DNA from: Rhizobium bangladeshense
Lineage (GTDB): Bacteria; Pseudomonadota; Alphaproteobacteria; Rhizobiales; Rhizobiaceae
Reading direction: 5' to 3'
NCBI RefSeq assembly: GCF_001662075.1
Contig: NZ_LYPL01000008.1
Span: 186,001 to 250,000, forward strand
DNA: 64,000 nt
The stretch's first letter is position 1. Each line of letters begins with the position of its first letter. The position numbers were made by a program, and so were the translations under genes. Positions 45,637 to 54,398 of the stretch are shown piece after piece. The notes beneath the pieces were generated by a model. It saw nothing but the letters and a program-made list of their open reading frames with translations. It did not search any database and was not told the DNA's origin.

Positions 45637-46657
45637 GGTCCTTGCCCTCCTGCGGCTGCAATATCTCGCGCAGAAGATCGGGCGAGACGTTGAGCTGGCC
45701 GATCTTCGTCGCATTGTCGGCGAGGTCGCGGAAGGCGAGCGCCATCAGCTGGCCGGGCTTCATGCCGACCGAGGCGAGCGCCTGCAGCACTTTCGGATCG
45801 GCCTGCTCGAAGGATTTCATCATCGCCGTCAGCGCATAGGCCTGGGCATCGGCCTCAGCCTTGGCGTTGGTCGCGGCAAGCGTCACCAGATCGCGGTTCT
45901 GCTCTTCCAGCGCAATCTTGCCGGCCATTTCTTCCCGCCGGATCTGCAGCTGCCGTTCCTGCACGGCGCGTTCGGCTTCCATCTGCGCCTCGCGCACCTG
46001 GCGCCTCTTGTTCTCCAGCGTGATCTCGGTGGCGATCTCGTTTTCCTTGATCGTCCGCTCCTGCTCGATGGCGGCATTGCGCCTACTATAGATGGCCTCG
46101 TCGGCCTGGCGGAGCAGGGCCTCGCGGGCATGGGCCTCCAGCGCCTTGGCGGTCTCGGCCTTCGGCATGACGGCGAGCAGCGACAGGCCGAGAATTTCAA
46201 GGCCGAGCGCTTCGATCGTCGGATGTACTTTGAGGGCATCCGCCACGCCGGCGACGAGCGCCTCACCGGAGGCAAGAACCTCCTTGAGCGAGAGCGTCTG
46301 AACCTCGGCGCGCATCGCCACCAGCACGCGGTCGATCACCCGGGTTGAAAGCTTCTGCGGATCCTCCGAGACATAGCGGCCCTTGTGATCGAGCGTGAAA
46401 TTCAGGAGCGCTGCCGTGCGGCGCGGCTCGGCGATACGGTAGGTGATCTGCCCCTGCACGGTCACTTCCTGGAAGTCCGACGTCACCAGCGGAAAGATGA
46501 AGGGGTCGTTGACGCTCGCCGTCGGCACCAGGACCAGCGAGCTCGACGGCGCGAAATGCCAGAAGGCCAGTCCGGCGCCTTCGCGGACGGCTTTGCCGTT
46601 TTGATATTGGATGACGTATTGCGTAGGTTCCGTCTTGATAAAGCGCAGTCCGAACAT
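45623..46657 (-). CDS. SPFH/band 7 (prohibitin-like) protein
   Basis: Protein of 344 aa. SPFH domain at about 10-190 (TQYVIQYQNGKAVREGAGLAFWH; VTSDFQEVTVQGQITYRI), then a long charged coiled coil (about 195-265: ALLRQADEAIYSRRNAAIEQE, NEIATEITLENKRRQVREAQ). There is no N-terminal membrane helix, so membrane contact would be peripheral. First gene of a two-gene operon with the NAD kinase-like protein, divergent from the NUDIX regulator across a large dyad. Confidence 0.82.
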   Translation of the reverse strand: MFGLRFIKTEPTQYVIQYQNGKAVREGAGLAFWHFAPSSSLVLVPTASVNDPFIFPLVTSDFQEVTVQGQITYRIAEPRRTAALLNFTLDHKGRYVSEDPQKLSTRVIDRVLVAMRAEVQTLSLKEVLASGEALVAGVADALKVHPTIEALGLEILGLSLLAVMPKAETAKALEAHAREALLRQADEAIYSRRNAAIEQERTIKENEIATEITLENKRRQVREAQMEAERAVQERQLQIRREEMAGKIALEEQNRDLVTLAATNAKAEADAQAYALTAMMKSFEQADPKVLQALASVGMKPGQLMALAFRDLADNATKIGQLNVSPDLLREILQPQEGKDRAGH

Positions 46658-46715
46658 GACCGTTTCCCTGTTGCTGGCGCGAGCCCCTGCTCGTGTCGAA
46701 CTGGAGAAAACATGA

Positions 46716-46760
46716 CTTAGTGATAAATGTCAACTAACTTAGTTGAATATTTACACTAAG
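46716..46760. promoter_or_regulatory. 45-bp dyad between the SPFH and NUDIX genes
   Basis: Arms begin CTTAGTG and end CACTAAG, centre CAACTAA-C-TTAGTTG; 17 of 22 base pairs match. AT-rich against a GC-rich background and placed between divergent starts (46657 and 46785). It is the expected operator for the NrtR-like protein encoded to the right. Confidence 0.7.
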
Positions 46761-46784
46761 GCTCGCACATGCTATGTTCGCATC

Positions 46785-47480
46785 ATGACATCGCATGACA
46801 ATGACGCCTTCAAACCGATCGCGACCGTCGATCTCGCGATCTTCTCGCTGTCGCCGGCGGGCCTTTCCGTGCTTCTCGTGCGGCGGGCGAGCGCGCCCTT
46901 TACCGGCGACTGGGCCTTGCCCGGCGGCTGGATCCATATCGACGAGGATGTGGATCTGGAGGCTGCGGCGCGGCGCGTGCTGAAGGAAAAGACCGGGGTC
47001 GAAACACCCTATCTCGAACAGCTGCAAACCACCGGCAGCCGCACCCGCGACCCGAGGGGCTGGAGCATCAGCATCGTCTATATCGCGCTGCTATCAGCCG
47101 ATCACGTCGCCGAACGGCAGGGTGGAATGGCCGGGGAGGCTGAATGGCGGCCGATCGAGGGCGAGGGCGTCGGCTTCCCCCTTGCCTTCGACCATGCATC
47201 CCTCCTCAAGGAGGCGCTCGGCCGCATCCGCAGAAAGGTCGAATATTCGAGCCTGCCCGGTCATCTGCTGCCCGTCCGTTTCACATTGAGCGAGCTGCAA
47301 ACGGTCTATGAGACTCTTCTCGGCCGCAAGCTCGACAAATCGGCCTTTCGAAAGCGCATGTCCGAAGCCGATTTCCTGGAGCCGGTCGAGGGCGAAATGC
47401 GCCGGGCGAGCAACCGGCCCGCCCAGGTCTTCCGATTGAAGGACACCCGGTCGCTGGCGCTCTTCGACCGGACGATCTGA
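46785..47480 (+). CDS. NUDIX-domain regulator, NrtR-like
   Basis: Protein of 231 aa. NUDIX domain at about 5-135 with a degraded NUDIX box: GGWIHIDEDVDLEAAARRVL then KEKTGVE, where the REUXEE glutamates are partly Arg/Lys, so hydrolysis is doubtful. The C-terminal third is winged-helix-like (FTLSELQTVYETLLGRKLDKSAFRKRM), the NrtR architecture in which an inactive NUDIX domain senses ADP-ribose or another nucleotide. ATG 46785 was chosen. Likely controls the divergent SPFH/kinase operon and itself via the dyad at 46716-46760. Confidence 0.8.
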   Translation: MTSHDNDAFKPIATVDLAIFSLSPAGLSVLLVRRASAPFTGDWALPGGWIHIDEDVDLEAAARRVLKEKTGVETPYLEQLQTTGSRTRDPRGWSISIVYIALLSADHVAERQGGMAGEAEWRPIEGEGVGFPLAFDHASLLKEALGRIRRKVEYSSLPGHLLPVRFTLSELQTVYETLLGRKLDKSAFRKRMSEADFLEPVEGEMRRASNRPAQVFRLKDTRSLALFDRTI

Positions 47481-47563
47481 CACGCCCGATCAGGCGTTCA
47501 ATTGCTGCTGCGTCTGCCGGTCGAAGCCTCCAGACCTGCCACATATTTGTCAGCAGCCGTTGC

Positions 47564-47588
47564 GGAACAATGACCTGCCAGTGAGGTT
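47564..47588 (+). promoter_or_regulatory. Putative EcfG-dependent promoter
   Basis: GGAAC (47564-47568), 17-nt spacer, GTT (47586-47588), 44 bp before the start of the small exported protein at 47633. Confidence 0.65.
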
Positions 47589-47632
47589 GTGGATAGGCCA
47601 ATAAGGCAAAATTCCCCAAGGAGGATATCCCA

Positions 47633-47953
47633 ATGCATATGAAACTCGTAGCAGCTTCGCTTTTTGCCATCGGCATGGCCACATCGGCCTTCGCCCAATC
47701 CAATCCTGCGCCGGCCGGCGCCACGATAGACAAAAATGCGGCCGATCAAGGCGGTGGCGCGAGCGGCGACATGAAAGCCAAGAAGCCGATGGCCACCGAT
47801 ACGACCACAACCGGCTCAACAACCGGCGGCACGATGAAGACGGACAAGGTCAAGTGCCCCGATCCGGTGAACAATTCCGACAATCTCCAGACGCAGGGCG
47901 GCAGGAGCAATGCTACTCCGATGGACGAAGCCTGCGCAGCCCATAACAATTGA
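47633..47953 (+). CDS. Small exported protein, Thr/Gly-rich
   Basis: Protein of 106 aa with a clear signal peptide (KLVAASLFAIGMATSAFAQ, cleavage after AFA near residue 22). The mature part is disordered-looking (DTTTTGSTTGGTMKTDK) with two cysteines (KCPDPVNN and EACAAHNN). AAGGAGG lies 8 bp before the ATG. No family recognised. The EcfG-type box upstream makes it a probable general-stress periplasmic protein. Followed by a hairpin at 47971. Confidence 0.75.
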   Translation: MHMKLVAASLFAIGMATSAFAQSNPAPAGATIDKNAADQGGGASGDMKAKKPMATDTTTTGSTTGGTMKTDKVKCPDPVNNSDNLQTQGGRSNATPMDEACAAHNN

Positions 47954-47970
47954 CGGCTTGCCTGCCCAGG

Positions 47971-47990
47971 AACCCCGCTTCGGCGGGGTT
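47971..47990 (+). terminator. TTCG-loop hairpin
   Basis: AACCCCGC-TTCG-GCGGGGTT, 8-bp stem with a very stable tetraloop, 17 bp after the stop of the small exported protein. No T-run. The rest of the gap to 48195 shows no gene. Confidence 0.6.
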
Positions 47991-48195
47991 CGGGTCTCAG
48001 AGAAGCTACTCTCGCCGTTGCCGAGCTGCGTTGGAGAACGCCGCGCCCATGCCGCCCGGGGAGGGGATGCCGCAACCCGGCGAGGGAGCGAAGATGACGT
48101 AAAGGGCCGGTCTGCAGCGCACGCGCCCCATGCCTTCCTCCATGTGAGATCCATAGCGGCGAACTGCACCCGCTTGACTCATCGAAAAGGGATTG

Positions 48196-48221
48196 ATACC
48201 GGTATGGGTAATCGATAACCC
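48196..48221. promoter_or_regulatory. LacI-type operators upstream of the fructoside operon
   Basis: ATACCGGTAT (48196-48205, perfect) directly followed by GGGTAATCGATAACCC (48206-48221, two mismatches), both with the central CG typical of LacI-family sites, 12 bp before the LacI gene start. Suggests autorepression and control of the whole operon. Confidence 0.6.
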
Positions 48222-48232
48222 AAAGCAAGCCA

Positions 48233-49237
48233 GTGACCGCTTCCCTCAACGACATAGCCGCCCGTGCAGGCGTTTCCGTCAAGACCGTCTCCGGCGCCTT
48301 GCATGGCGGCTCCGCGCGCATGTCTGATGAAACCCGGCAGCGGATCAAGGAGATTGCCGAGGAGCTCGGCTATGTCACCAACTTCGCTGCGCGCAGCATG
48401 CGACAGGGCTGGATGCCGCTTGTCGGCCTTGTCGCCGACGATCTGATCACGTCCCCCTTCGCGACGGAGATCATCAGGGGGCTCGACGGCGCGGTTCGCG
48501 CGGCCGACATGGCCGTCTTCGCCATGACGCTCAGCGGCCACCGGAGCATCGCCTCGATCCTCGACGAGATGCGGCGCTTTCGCCCGCGGGCGATCGCCTA
48601 TGCCGCCATGTATCACAAGAGCGTCGACCTGCCGGCCGAATTCGCCGATGCGGTCGGCGTCATGATCAATTGCCGGGATGCCAACGACCGCGTGACCTCG
48701 CTGGTGCCCGATGAAACGGGCGCGGCGCTCGAGATTACCAACTATCTCATCGATGCCGGCCGCCGCAACATCGCCTTCATCAATCTGCCCGGGCTGCTCG
48801 CCGGCGAACTCCGTGAGCTCGGCTTCCGTCAGGCGCTCGATCAGGCCGGCATCGACGGAGCCGGCGCCATCGTGCTGCCTGCCGTCAGCAAGGCGATCTA
48901 CAGCGACCGGGCTCACAGCCTCGTGGGCGCGCATGTGCATGAACTGATGAACGGCCCCCGGCGCCCCGATGCCATCCTGTGCGGCAACGACCGCGTCGCC
49001 ATGGACATCTATGCCGCGCTGCGCCGGGCGGGTGCGACCATTCCCGACGACGTCGCGGTGGCGAGTTTCGACAACCAGGTCGAGATCGCCTCGCGTCTCG
49101 ACCCGCCGCTAACCACCATGGCGCTTCCCCATCGCGCCATGGGCCGCCAGGCCGCGCAAATCCTGCTTGCCGAAGACCGGATCCCGGGCGGGGTGCAGAA
49201 ACTGCCGTTCCAGCTGGTGGAGCGGGCATCCGTATGA
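48233..49237 (+). CDS. LacI family transcriptional regulator
   Basis: Protein of 334 aa, GTG start. HTH LNDIAARAGVSVKTVSGAL (about 5-23) with hinge helix YVTNFAARSMRQG (about 47-59), then a periplasmic-binding-protein-like sensor domain ending LPFQLVERASV. Immediately upstream of the binding protein, permeases and GH32 enzyme, so a sucrose/fructoside-responsive repressor is likely. Only about 36 bp separates it from the next gene, so all are probably one transcript. Confidence 0.88.
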   Translation: MTASLNDIAARAGVSVKTVSGALHGGSARMSDETRQRIKEIAEELGYVTNFAARSMRQGWMPLVGLVADDLITSPFATEIIRGLDGAVRAADMAVFAMTLSGHRSIASILDEMRRFRPRAIAYAAMYHKSVDLPAEFADAVGVMINCRDANDRVTSLVPDETGAALEITNYLIDAGRRNIAFINLPGLLAGELRELGFRQALDQAGIDGAGAIVLPAVSKAIYSDRAHSLVGAHVHELMNGPRRPDAILCGNDRVAMDIYAALRRAGATIPDDVAVASFDNQVEIASRLDPPLTTMALPHRAMGRQAAQILLAEDRIPGGVQKLPFQLVERASV

Positions 49238-49273
49238 ATTGAAATAGGCCCATTCAATTGAGGAGGAATTCTA

Positions 49274-50566
49274 ATGGGTAAACGTTTACTTTGGTCACTG
49301 ATCCTGTCCTCGGCACTACCAGCCATAGGGGCGCAGGCAGCCGAGAAAACCGCAATCCAGGTCATGCATCAGGGCGACCCCGGCTTCGTCGCAGCCTATG
49401 GCAAGGTCGCCGAACGGTTCGAGGCCGCCAACCCCGATGTCGACGTGCAGTTCATCTATGCGCCGCACGATGCCTATAACGAGAAGTTCAGCGCCGCCGT
49501 CATGGCCAAGCAGCTGCCCGACGTTATGGAGCTCGATGCGCCGTTCCTCGCCAACTACGTCTGGTCGGGCTATCTTCAGCCGATCAAGCCGCTGATCGAC
49601 AAGGATCTCCTCGACGACATGACAGAGTCCAACGTCGCCCAGGGCACATATCCGATCGACAAGGACCTCTACGCCATCGGCCTGACCGACTCGTCGGTCG
49701 TTCTTTACGGCAACAAGAAATATCTCGAGGCGATCGGCGCCCGCATTCCGAAATCCGTCGAGGATGCCTGGACCCGGGAGGAGTTCGAAACCTATCTCGA
49801 GAAGCTTTCCAAAGTCGATGGCGTGAAGTGGCCGATCGACACCTTCCGCGGCTACGGCATCAAGACCGAATGGATCACCTATGCCTACGGCCCGATCCTG
49901 CAATCGGCCGGCTGCGATCTGATCGACCGCAAGGCCTGGAAATCCGAAGGCACGCTCGACAGCGACGCCTGCGTCGATGCGCTCGCGATGATGCAGAAAT
50001 GGGTCAAGAACGGCTGGGTCGTGCCGCAATCGGCCGGAACCAACCAGTTCTTCGCCGAAGGCAATCCGGCCGCGCTGGCGCTCGGCGGACACTGGGTCTA
50101 TGCGGAGGCCGCCGCGACTATGAAGGACAACATCGTCGTGCTGCCGCTTCCGAAATTCGGCGCTAAGGGCGCGAGCCCCGACGGCACCTGGATCTGGGCG
50201 GTCACCAAAACGTCGGCGCATCCCGATATCGCAGGCAAGTTCGTCAGCTTCCTGCTGAAGGACAAGGAGTTCCGCACCTACGTCGCAAGCCAGTCCGGCT
50301 ATCCCGGCCTGAAGAGCTTCGCCGCCGAATCTCCGCTCTATGCTCCCGGCGGCCCGATGGCGATCGCCTTCGAGCAGGCCTCGAAGACGGCCGTCGCCCG
50401 CCCGCCCCATCCAGCCTATCCCACAATCACCTCCGCCTTCATGCAGGCGGTCGACGAAGTGTTCAATGGCGGCGATCCGAAGGAAGCGCTGACAGCGGCC
50501 GCCGAGAAGATCGACCAGGATATCGAGGACAATGACGGTTATCCGCCGTTCGGCGACGAGCAATAA
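49274..50566 (+). CDS. ABC sugar transporter, periplasmic substrate-binding protein
   Basis: Protein of 430 aa with a signal peptide (RLLWSLILSSALPAIGAQA, cleavage near residue 22) and family 1 binding-protein sequence (AIQVMHQGDPGFVAAYGKVAERFEAANPDV in parts; TYPIDKDLYAIGLTDSSVVLYGNKKYLE; ALGGHWVYAE). TTGAGGAGGAATT before the ATG. Context with GH32 suggests it binds sucrose or fructo-oligosaccharides. Confidence 0.88.
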   Translation: MGKRLLWSLILSSALPAIGAQAAEKTAIQVMHQGDPGFVAAYGKVAERFEAANPDVDVQFIYAPHDAYNEKFSAAVMAKQLPDVMELDAPFLANYVWSGYLQPIKPLIDKDLLDDMTESNVAQGTYPIDKDLYAIGLTDSSVVLYGNKKYLEAIGARIPKSVEDAWTREEFETYLEKLSKVDGVKWPIDTFRGYGIKTEWITYAYGPILQSAGCDLIDRKAWKSEGTLDSDACVDALAMMQKWVKNGWVVPQSAGTNQFFAEGNPAALALGGHWVYAEAAATMKDNIVVLPLPKFGAKGASPDGTWIWAVTKTSAHPDIAGKFVSFLLKDKEFRTYVASQSGYPGLKSFAAESPLYAPGGPMAIAFEQASKTAVARPPHPAYPTITSAFMQAVDEVFNGGDPKEALTAAAEKIDQDIEDNDGYPPFGDEQ

Positions 50567-50573
50567 GCTCGAT

Positions 50574-50608
50574 CGCCCTGCAATGTCCCCGCCGGACATT
50601 GCAGGGCG
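50574..50608 (+). other. Intercistronic mRNA hairpin
   Basis: Perfect 15-bp stem (CGCCCTGCAATGTCC / GGACATTGCAGGGCG) with CCGCC loop between the binding-protein and permease genes. No T-run, so it more likely protects the upstream mRNA and raises binding-protein yield than terminates. Confidence 0.7.
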
Positions 50609-50641
50609 GGACCGGCGATCGAGACTGGAGAGGAGGAGCCA

Positions 50642-51580
50642 ATGGCCATGCAACAATCGATATCTTCGACATCCGTCCGAAAGGCTCCGGCACGCCGGCA
50701 TGACAAGGGACGGCTTGTGCAGGAAGCGGCCATGCTTGCGCCGGCCGTCATCCTGTTGACGCTCTTTCTGATCCTGCCGTTTCTCCTGTCCTTCTGGACG
50801 GCGATGACCAACCAGCCCCTGGTGCCGCGCCCGACGCCGGTCCGCTTCGTCTGGTTCAACAATTTCATCCGCATCTTCCAGGACGACCTGTTCTGGACGG
50901 CGCTTTGGAACGTCTCGCGCTTCACCATCTGGATCATTCCGGCGCAGTGCGGCCTCGCTTTCGCGACGGCGCTGCTGCTTCATCAGAAGCTGCCGTTCCG
51001 CAATCTGCTGCGCGGCATGTTCTTCCTGCCGGCGATCACCTCCATGGTCGTGGTCTGCGTCATCTGGGGCACGCTGTTCCAGTATCCCACGGGACCGTTC
51101 AACCAGATCCTCGGCTTCCTCTCAGGCGGGGCGATCCAGCCGATCGACTGGCTCGGCGATCCGCAATGGGCGATGTTCTCGCTCGTGCTGCTCTCGGCCT
51201 GGCAGGCCTACGGCTTCCAGATGATCGTCTACCTCGCCGGCCTTCAGGGCATTCCTGACGAACTCTACGATGCCGCAAAGATCGATGGCGCCAACGCTTT
51301 CCGCCGCTTCTGGCATGTGACCATGCCCGGCCTGCGGCCGACCCATGTCTTCGTGCTTGTCATCACCACCATCCAGGCCTTCAAGCTCTATACCCAGGTC
51401 GCCATCCTCACGCAGGGCGGGCCAAAGAGCAGCACCGAAACGGTGGTGCACTACATGGTCCGGGCCGGCTTCGAAGAGCAGAAGATGGGTTATGCCTCCG
51501 CCGTCTCGGTCATCCTGTTCGTGATCGTTCTCGTCATCGCGCTGATCCAGCGCCAGCTCCTGAGGCGCTTCGATGTCTGA
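50642..51580 (+). CDS. ABC sugar transporter permease (MalF type)
   Basis: Protein of 312 aa with six membrane helices and an EAA loop at about 208-227 (ELYDAAKIDGANAFRRFWHV). N-terminal basic segment before helix 1 (AAMLAPAVILLTLFLILPFLLSF). GAGGAGG lies before the ATG. Overlaps the second permease gene by 8 bp. Confidence 0.88.
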   Translation: MAMQQSISSTSVRKAPARRHDKGRLVQEAAMLAPAVILLTLFLILPFLLSFWTAMTNQPLVPRPTPVRFVWFNNFIRIFQDDLFWTALWNVSRFTIWIIPAQCGLAFATALLLHQKLPFRNLLRGMFFLPAITSMVVVCVIWGTLFQYPTGPFNQILGFLSGGAIQPIDWLGDPQWAMFSLVLLSAWQAYGFQMIVYLAGLQGIPDELYDAAKIDGANAFRRFWHVTMPGLRPTHVFVLVITTIQAFKLYTQVAILTQGGPKSSTETVVHYMVRAGFEEQKMGYASAVSVILFVIVLVIALIQRQLLRRFDV

Positions 51581-52466
51581 TATCGCTCTCTCGATCCCGC
51601 AAGCCCGCGCCGCACGGCCCCGTTCCGCCGCCAGGGTTCTCCGCGCCATCCAAGCCGTCAGTATCTTCATCATCGCATTGGTGATCGTCTCTCCATTGCT
51701 GCTGCTGGTCGTTGCCAGCCTCAAGGACGACCGGTTCCAGATTCTCGCCGACATGGGCAGCTTCCGGGCCTTTTGGGTATCGAATCCGACGCTTTCGAAT
51801 TATGCAGAAGTCGGCCATCTCTCGGGCGAGCTCGCCTTCGGACGCTATCTCATCAACTCGCTGATCATCCTCGTCACCACGGTTTGCTCCGGCCTGATCG
51901 TCAATTCGATGGCCGGCTTCGTTCTGGCCTGGGGATCGCTCAGGGGCCGCGCCGTTATCCTGTCTGTCGTGATCGCGCTCTACGTGATCCCACAGGAAAG
52001 CATCATCATGCCGCTGGTGATCATGGTTTCGCGAGCGGGTATGTCCGATACCTTCGCGGTGCAGATCGTGCCCTGGGTCGCAAGCCCGCTTTACATCTTC
52101 CTGTTCTACCAGTTCTTCGCGCAGCTGCCGAAGGAATTGCTTGAGGCCGCCGAGATCGATGGCGCCTCCTTTTTCCGGGCCTATCGCTCCATCTTCCTGC
52201 CGCTCAGCCTGCCTGCCCTCGCGACCGTGTCGATCCTCATGGGCATCGAGACCTGGAACCAGTATCTCTGGCCGATCCTCGTGACGCAGTCCGATTATGC
52301 CCGGCCGATCGCGGTGGCCATCGCCACCTTCTTCGGACAGGACAGCATCTACTGGGATCGGGCGATGGCCGCCTCCGTTTTGATGATGATCCCGATCCTG
52401 GGGCTGTACCTCGCATTCCAGCGCTGGTTCGTGAGCTCTTTTATCGGCTCTGCCGTGAAAGGTTGA
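51573..52466 (+). CDS. ABC sugar transporter permease (MalG type)
   Basis: Protein of 297 aa with six helices and an EAA loop at about 190-209 (LLEAAEIDGASFFRAYRSIF); ends FVSSFIGSAVKG, the usual MalG-like C-terminus. Starts inside the end of the first permease gene. No ATPase gene follows, so the pair must borrow one, for example the MsmK-type protein at 16839. Confidence 0.88.
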   Translation: MSDIALSIPQARAARPRSAARVLRAIQAVSIFIIALVIVSPLLLLVVASLKDDRFQILADMGSFRAFWVSNPTLSNYAEVGHLSGELAFGRYLINSLIILVTTVCSGLIVNSMAGFVLAWGSLRGRAVILSVVIALYVIPQESIIMPLVIMVSRAGMSDTFAVQIVPWVASPLYIFLFYQFFAQLPKELLEAAEIDGASFFRAYRSIFLPLSLPALATVSILMGIETWNQYLWPILVTQSDYARPIAVAIATFFGQDSIYWDRAMAASVLMMIPILGLYLAFQRWFVSSFIGSAVKG

Positions 52467-52470
52467 ATTG

Positions 52471-54189
52471 ATGACAAGCCAAGCGAGCTCGCCCTCGGAT
52501 GAAGCCCGGCTGGAGACGATCAGCGCCGTCCTGCCCGCGGGGACCACAATCCACGCCTGGCTCAAGGCGTCGCATGGCGGCGCCCCAGCAAGGCTGACGG
52601 CGCATGTCGATGGAGGCTTAGCCGGCGCCGTCGAAACGTCAAATCCTGATGAATTCGCGTTTCGGCCGCTGACGCTTGAAAGAGGCGGAGAAGCCGCCTT
52701 CTCCTACAATCCTGCAACGACCCAGGTCTCGGTTCTCTACGCCTTCCTTGAGCCTCGGGTTCTCGAAGAAGGTATCCGGCTGCTGCATGCCCGCCCTGCC
52801 AACGCCACCCCCGAAGTACCGGGCAGCTATCATTTCCGCCCGCCTTTCGGCTGGATGAACGATCCCAACGGGTTTGGAAGGTTCGGCGGCAAGCTGCACC
52901 TCTTCTACCAGCACTATCCCCACAGCCTTCGATGGAATAACATGCATTGGGGCCATGCGGTCTCGAAGGACTACCTTCGCTGGACGCATCTCCCGATCTT
53001 TCTTTTCCCTTCGGATGAACTTGCCGCCCGGGCCGACGGGCGGGGCGGGGCATTTTCCGGCTCCGCGATCGCTCTTCCCGGCGATGAAGCCGGCCTTCGC
53101 ATTTTCTTCACCGAGCATATGAAGGACCGGGAACCGGAGGAACAGGTTCAGTTCACCGCTACCAGCCGCGATCTTGTCAATGTCGAGCCGGCGAGCCTCA
53201 TCCTGCCGGCGCGTCCTACCGGGCTCGGGCTGACGACCGATTTCCGCGACCCTTACGTCTTCTCAGGCCCCGACGGCAAATGGAAGATGCTGCTCGGCAC
53301 GCGAGACCGCGAGGGCGGCGTCATCCTGCTCTACGAGACCGATGATCCAGCCGCAGCGGCGGGATGGACCTTCCTCGGCACGCTTCACCGCGAGAACCGC
53401 TTCGGGATGACGGCGGCGGAGTGCCCCTGCATGCTGCCGCTCGACGGTCCCGCCAACGACCCGGCGACGCGCTGGGCCCTGATCTTCGGTCTGCTGACCA
53501 GCCGCGACCCGGCAACCGGCCGCCGCAACATGACGCTTGCGACCGTCGGCCGTTTCGATGGCCGCGGCTTCTCCGTGGAATTCGAGCAGGAACTGGATTT
53601 CGGCACCGACGCCTACGCGTTCCAGGCCTTTGTCGACGAGGGCGGCCCGGTCGGCATTGCCTGGCTTGCGAACTGGACGGACATCTCAAAAGAGATCGAT
53701 ATGCCGACGGCGATGACCCTGCCGCGCCGGCTCGCATTGCAGAGCGATGCGCTGATCACGCCGCCGGTGTCGGGTGTCGAAAGCCTGCGTCGGCGCCAGT
53801 TGGACGCCAAAGCTCTTCTGGATGGCCGGACCGTCGATCTCGCCAACGGCTCCGTCGAAATCCTGCTCACCCTCAGGCAGGCCGGCAATGCTTTCCGCCT
53901 CGATCTCGAACATCCCGAGGCGACGGTCGCGGTTCAGCTGAACGACGACGGGCTGAGCATTCCCTTCTCGGTGGCGAATACCAAGGCATCGCCCCGCTAT
54001 ATCGCCGCCGGCGCGCGCCCGTCGACCATCCGGATCTTTCTCGATGCAGGCTCGATCGAGGTCTTCGCCGACGATGGCCGCTGGACGGGCACCAAGCGGC
54101 TACCCGGTTTCAAGGGCGTGAGTGCGGTGCGTCTGACCGCACCCGAGGGAAATATCATCGCCGCCGAAATCTGGCAGCTCGGTCTTTGA
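52471..54189 (+). CDS. Glycoside hydrolase family 32 (sucrose/fructan hydrolase)
   Basis: Protein of 572 aa. An N-terminal beta-rich extension of about 110 residues precedes the GH32 five-blade propeller. It carries the nucleophile Asp in GWMNDPNGF (about 129), the RDP triad in TDFRDPYVFSGPDGKW (about 260) and the acid/base Glu in TAAECPCMLPL (about 314). A C-terminal beta-sandwich (IRIFLDAGSIEVFADDG) completes the family layout. No signal peptide, so cleavage is cytoplasmic after import. Starts 4 bp after the permease stop. Confidence 0.93.
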   Translation: MTSQASSPSDEARLETISAVLPAGTTIHAWLKASHGGAPARLTAHVDGGLAGAVETSNPDEFAFRPLTLERGGEAAFSYNPATTQVSVLYAFLEPRVLEEGIRLLHARPANATPEVPGSYHFRPPFGWMNDPNGFGRFGGKLHLFYQHYPHSLRWNNMHWGHAVSKDYLRWTHLPIFLFPSDELAARADGRGGAFSGSAIALPGDEAGLRIFFTEHMKDREPEEQVQFTATSRDLVNVEPASLILPARPTGLGLTTDFRDPYVFSGPDGKWKMLLGTRDREGGVILLYETDDPAAAAGWTFLGTLHRENRFGMTAAECPCMLPLDGPANDPATRWALIFGLLTSRDPATGRRNMTLATVGRFDGRGFSVEFEQELDFGTDAYAFQAFVDEGGPVGIAWLANWTDISKEIDMPTAMTLPRRLALQSDALITPPVSGVESLRRRQLDAKALLDGRTVDLANGSVEILLTLRQAGNAFRLDLEHPEATVAVQLNDDGLSIPFSVANTKASPRYIAAGARPSTIRIFLDAGSIEVFADDGRWTGTKRLPGFKGVSAVRLTAPEGNIIAAEIWQLGL

Positions 54190-54398
54190 TTTCCGGAGGA
54201 GCCGGGGCAAAGCACGGGCTGCAGAAAGCCGGCTTCCGAATGTGCGGCGCGGGCAATAGGGCCCTCAGCGTGCCGCGGGCGAGGTCGTGACCGATCGGCC
54301 AATTGCCGCCGGTCCAGGCTGAACCGCTCGGTTTGTCCGATATCGTACGGCAACGAATAGGACTGCTGGAACTTTCTCTCTCATTCCAGGAGAGAAAA

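Noticed and set aside
49316-50983. A 555-residue minus-strand frame
   Set aside because: Opposite the binding-protein and permease genes, with shadow-like composition.
54190-54398. EcfG autoregulatory promoter upstream of the ecfG gene
   Set aside because: GGAAC is present at about 54368 but no GTT follows at a suitable distance.
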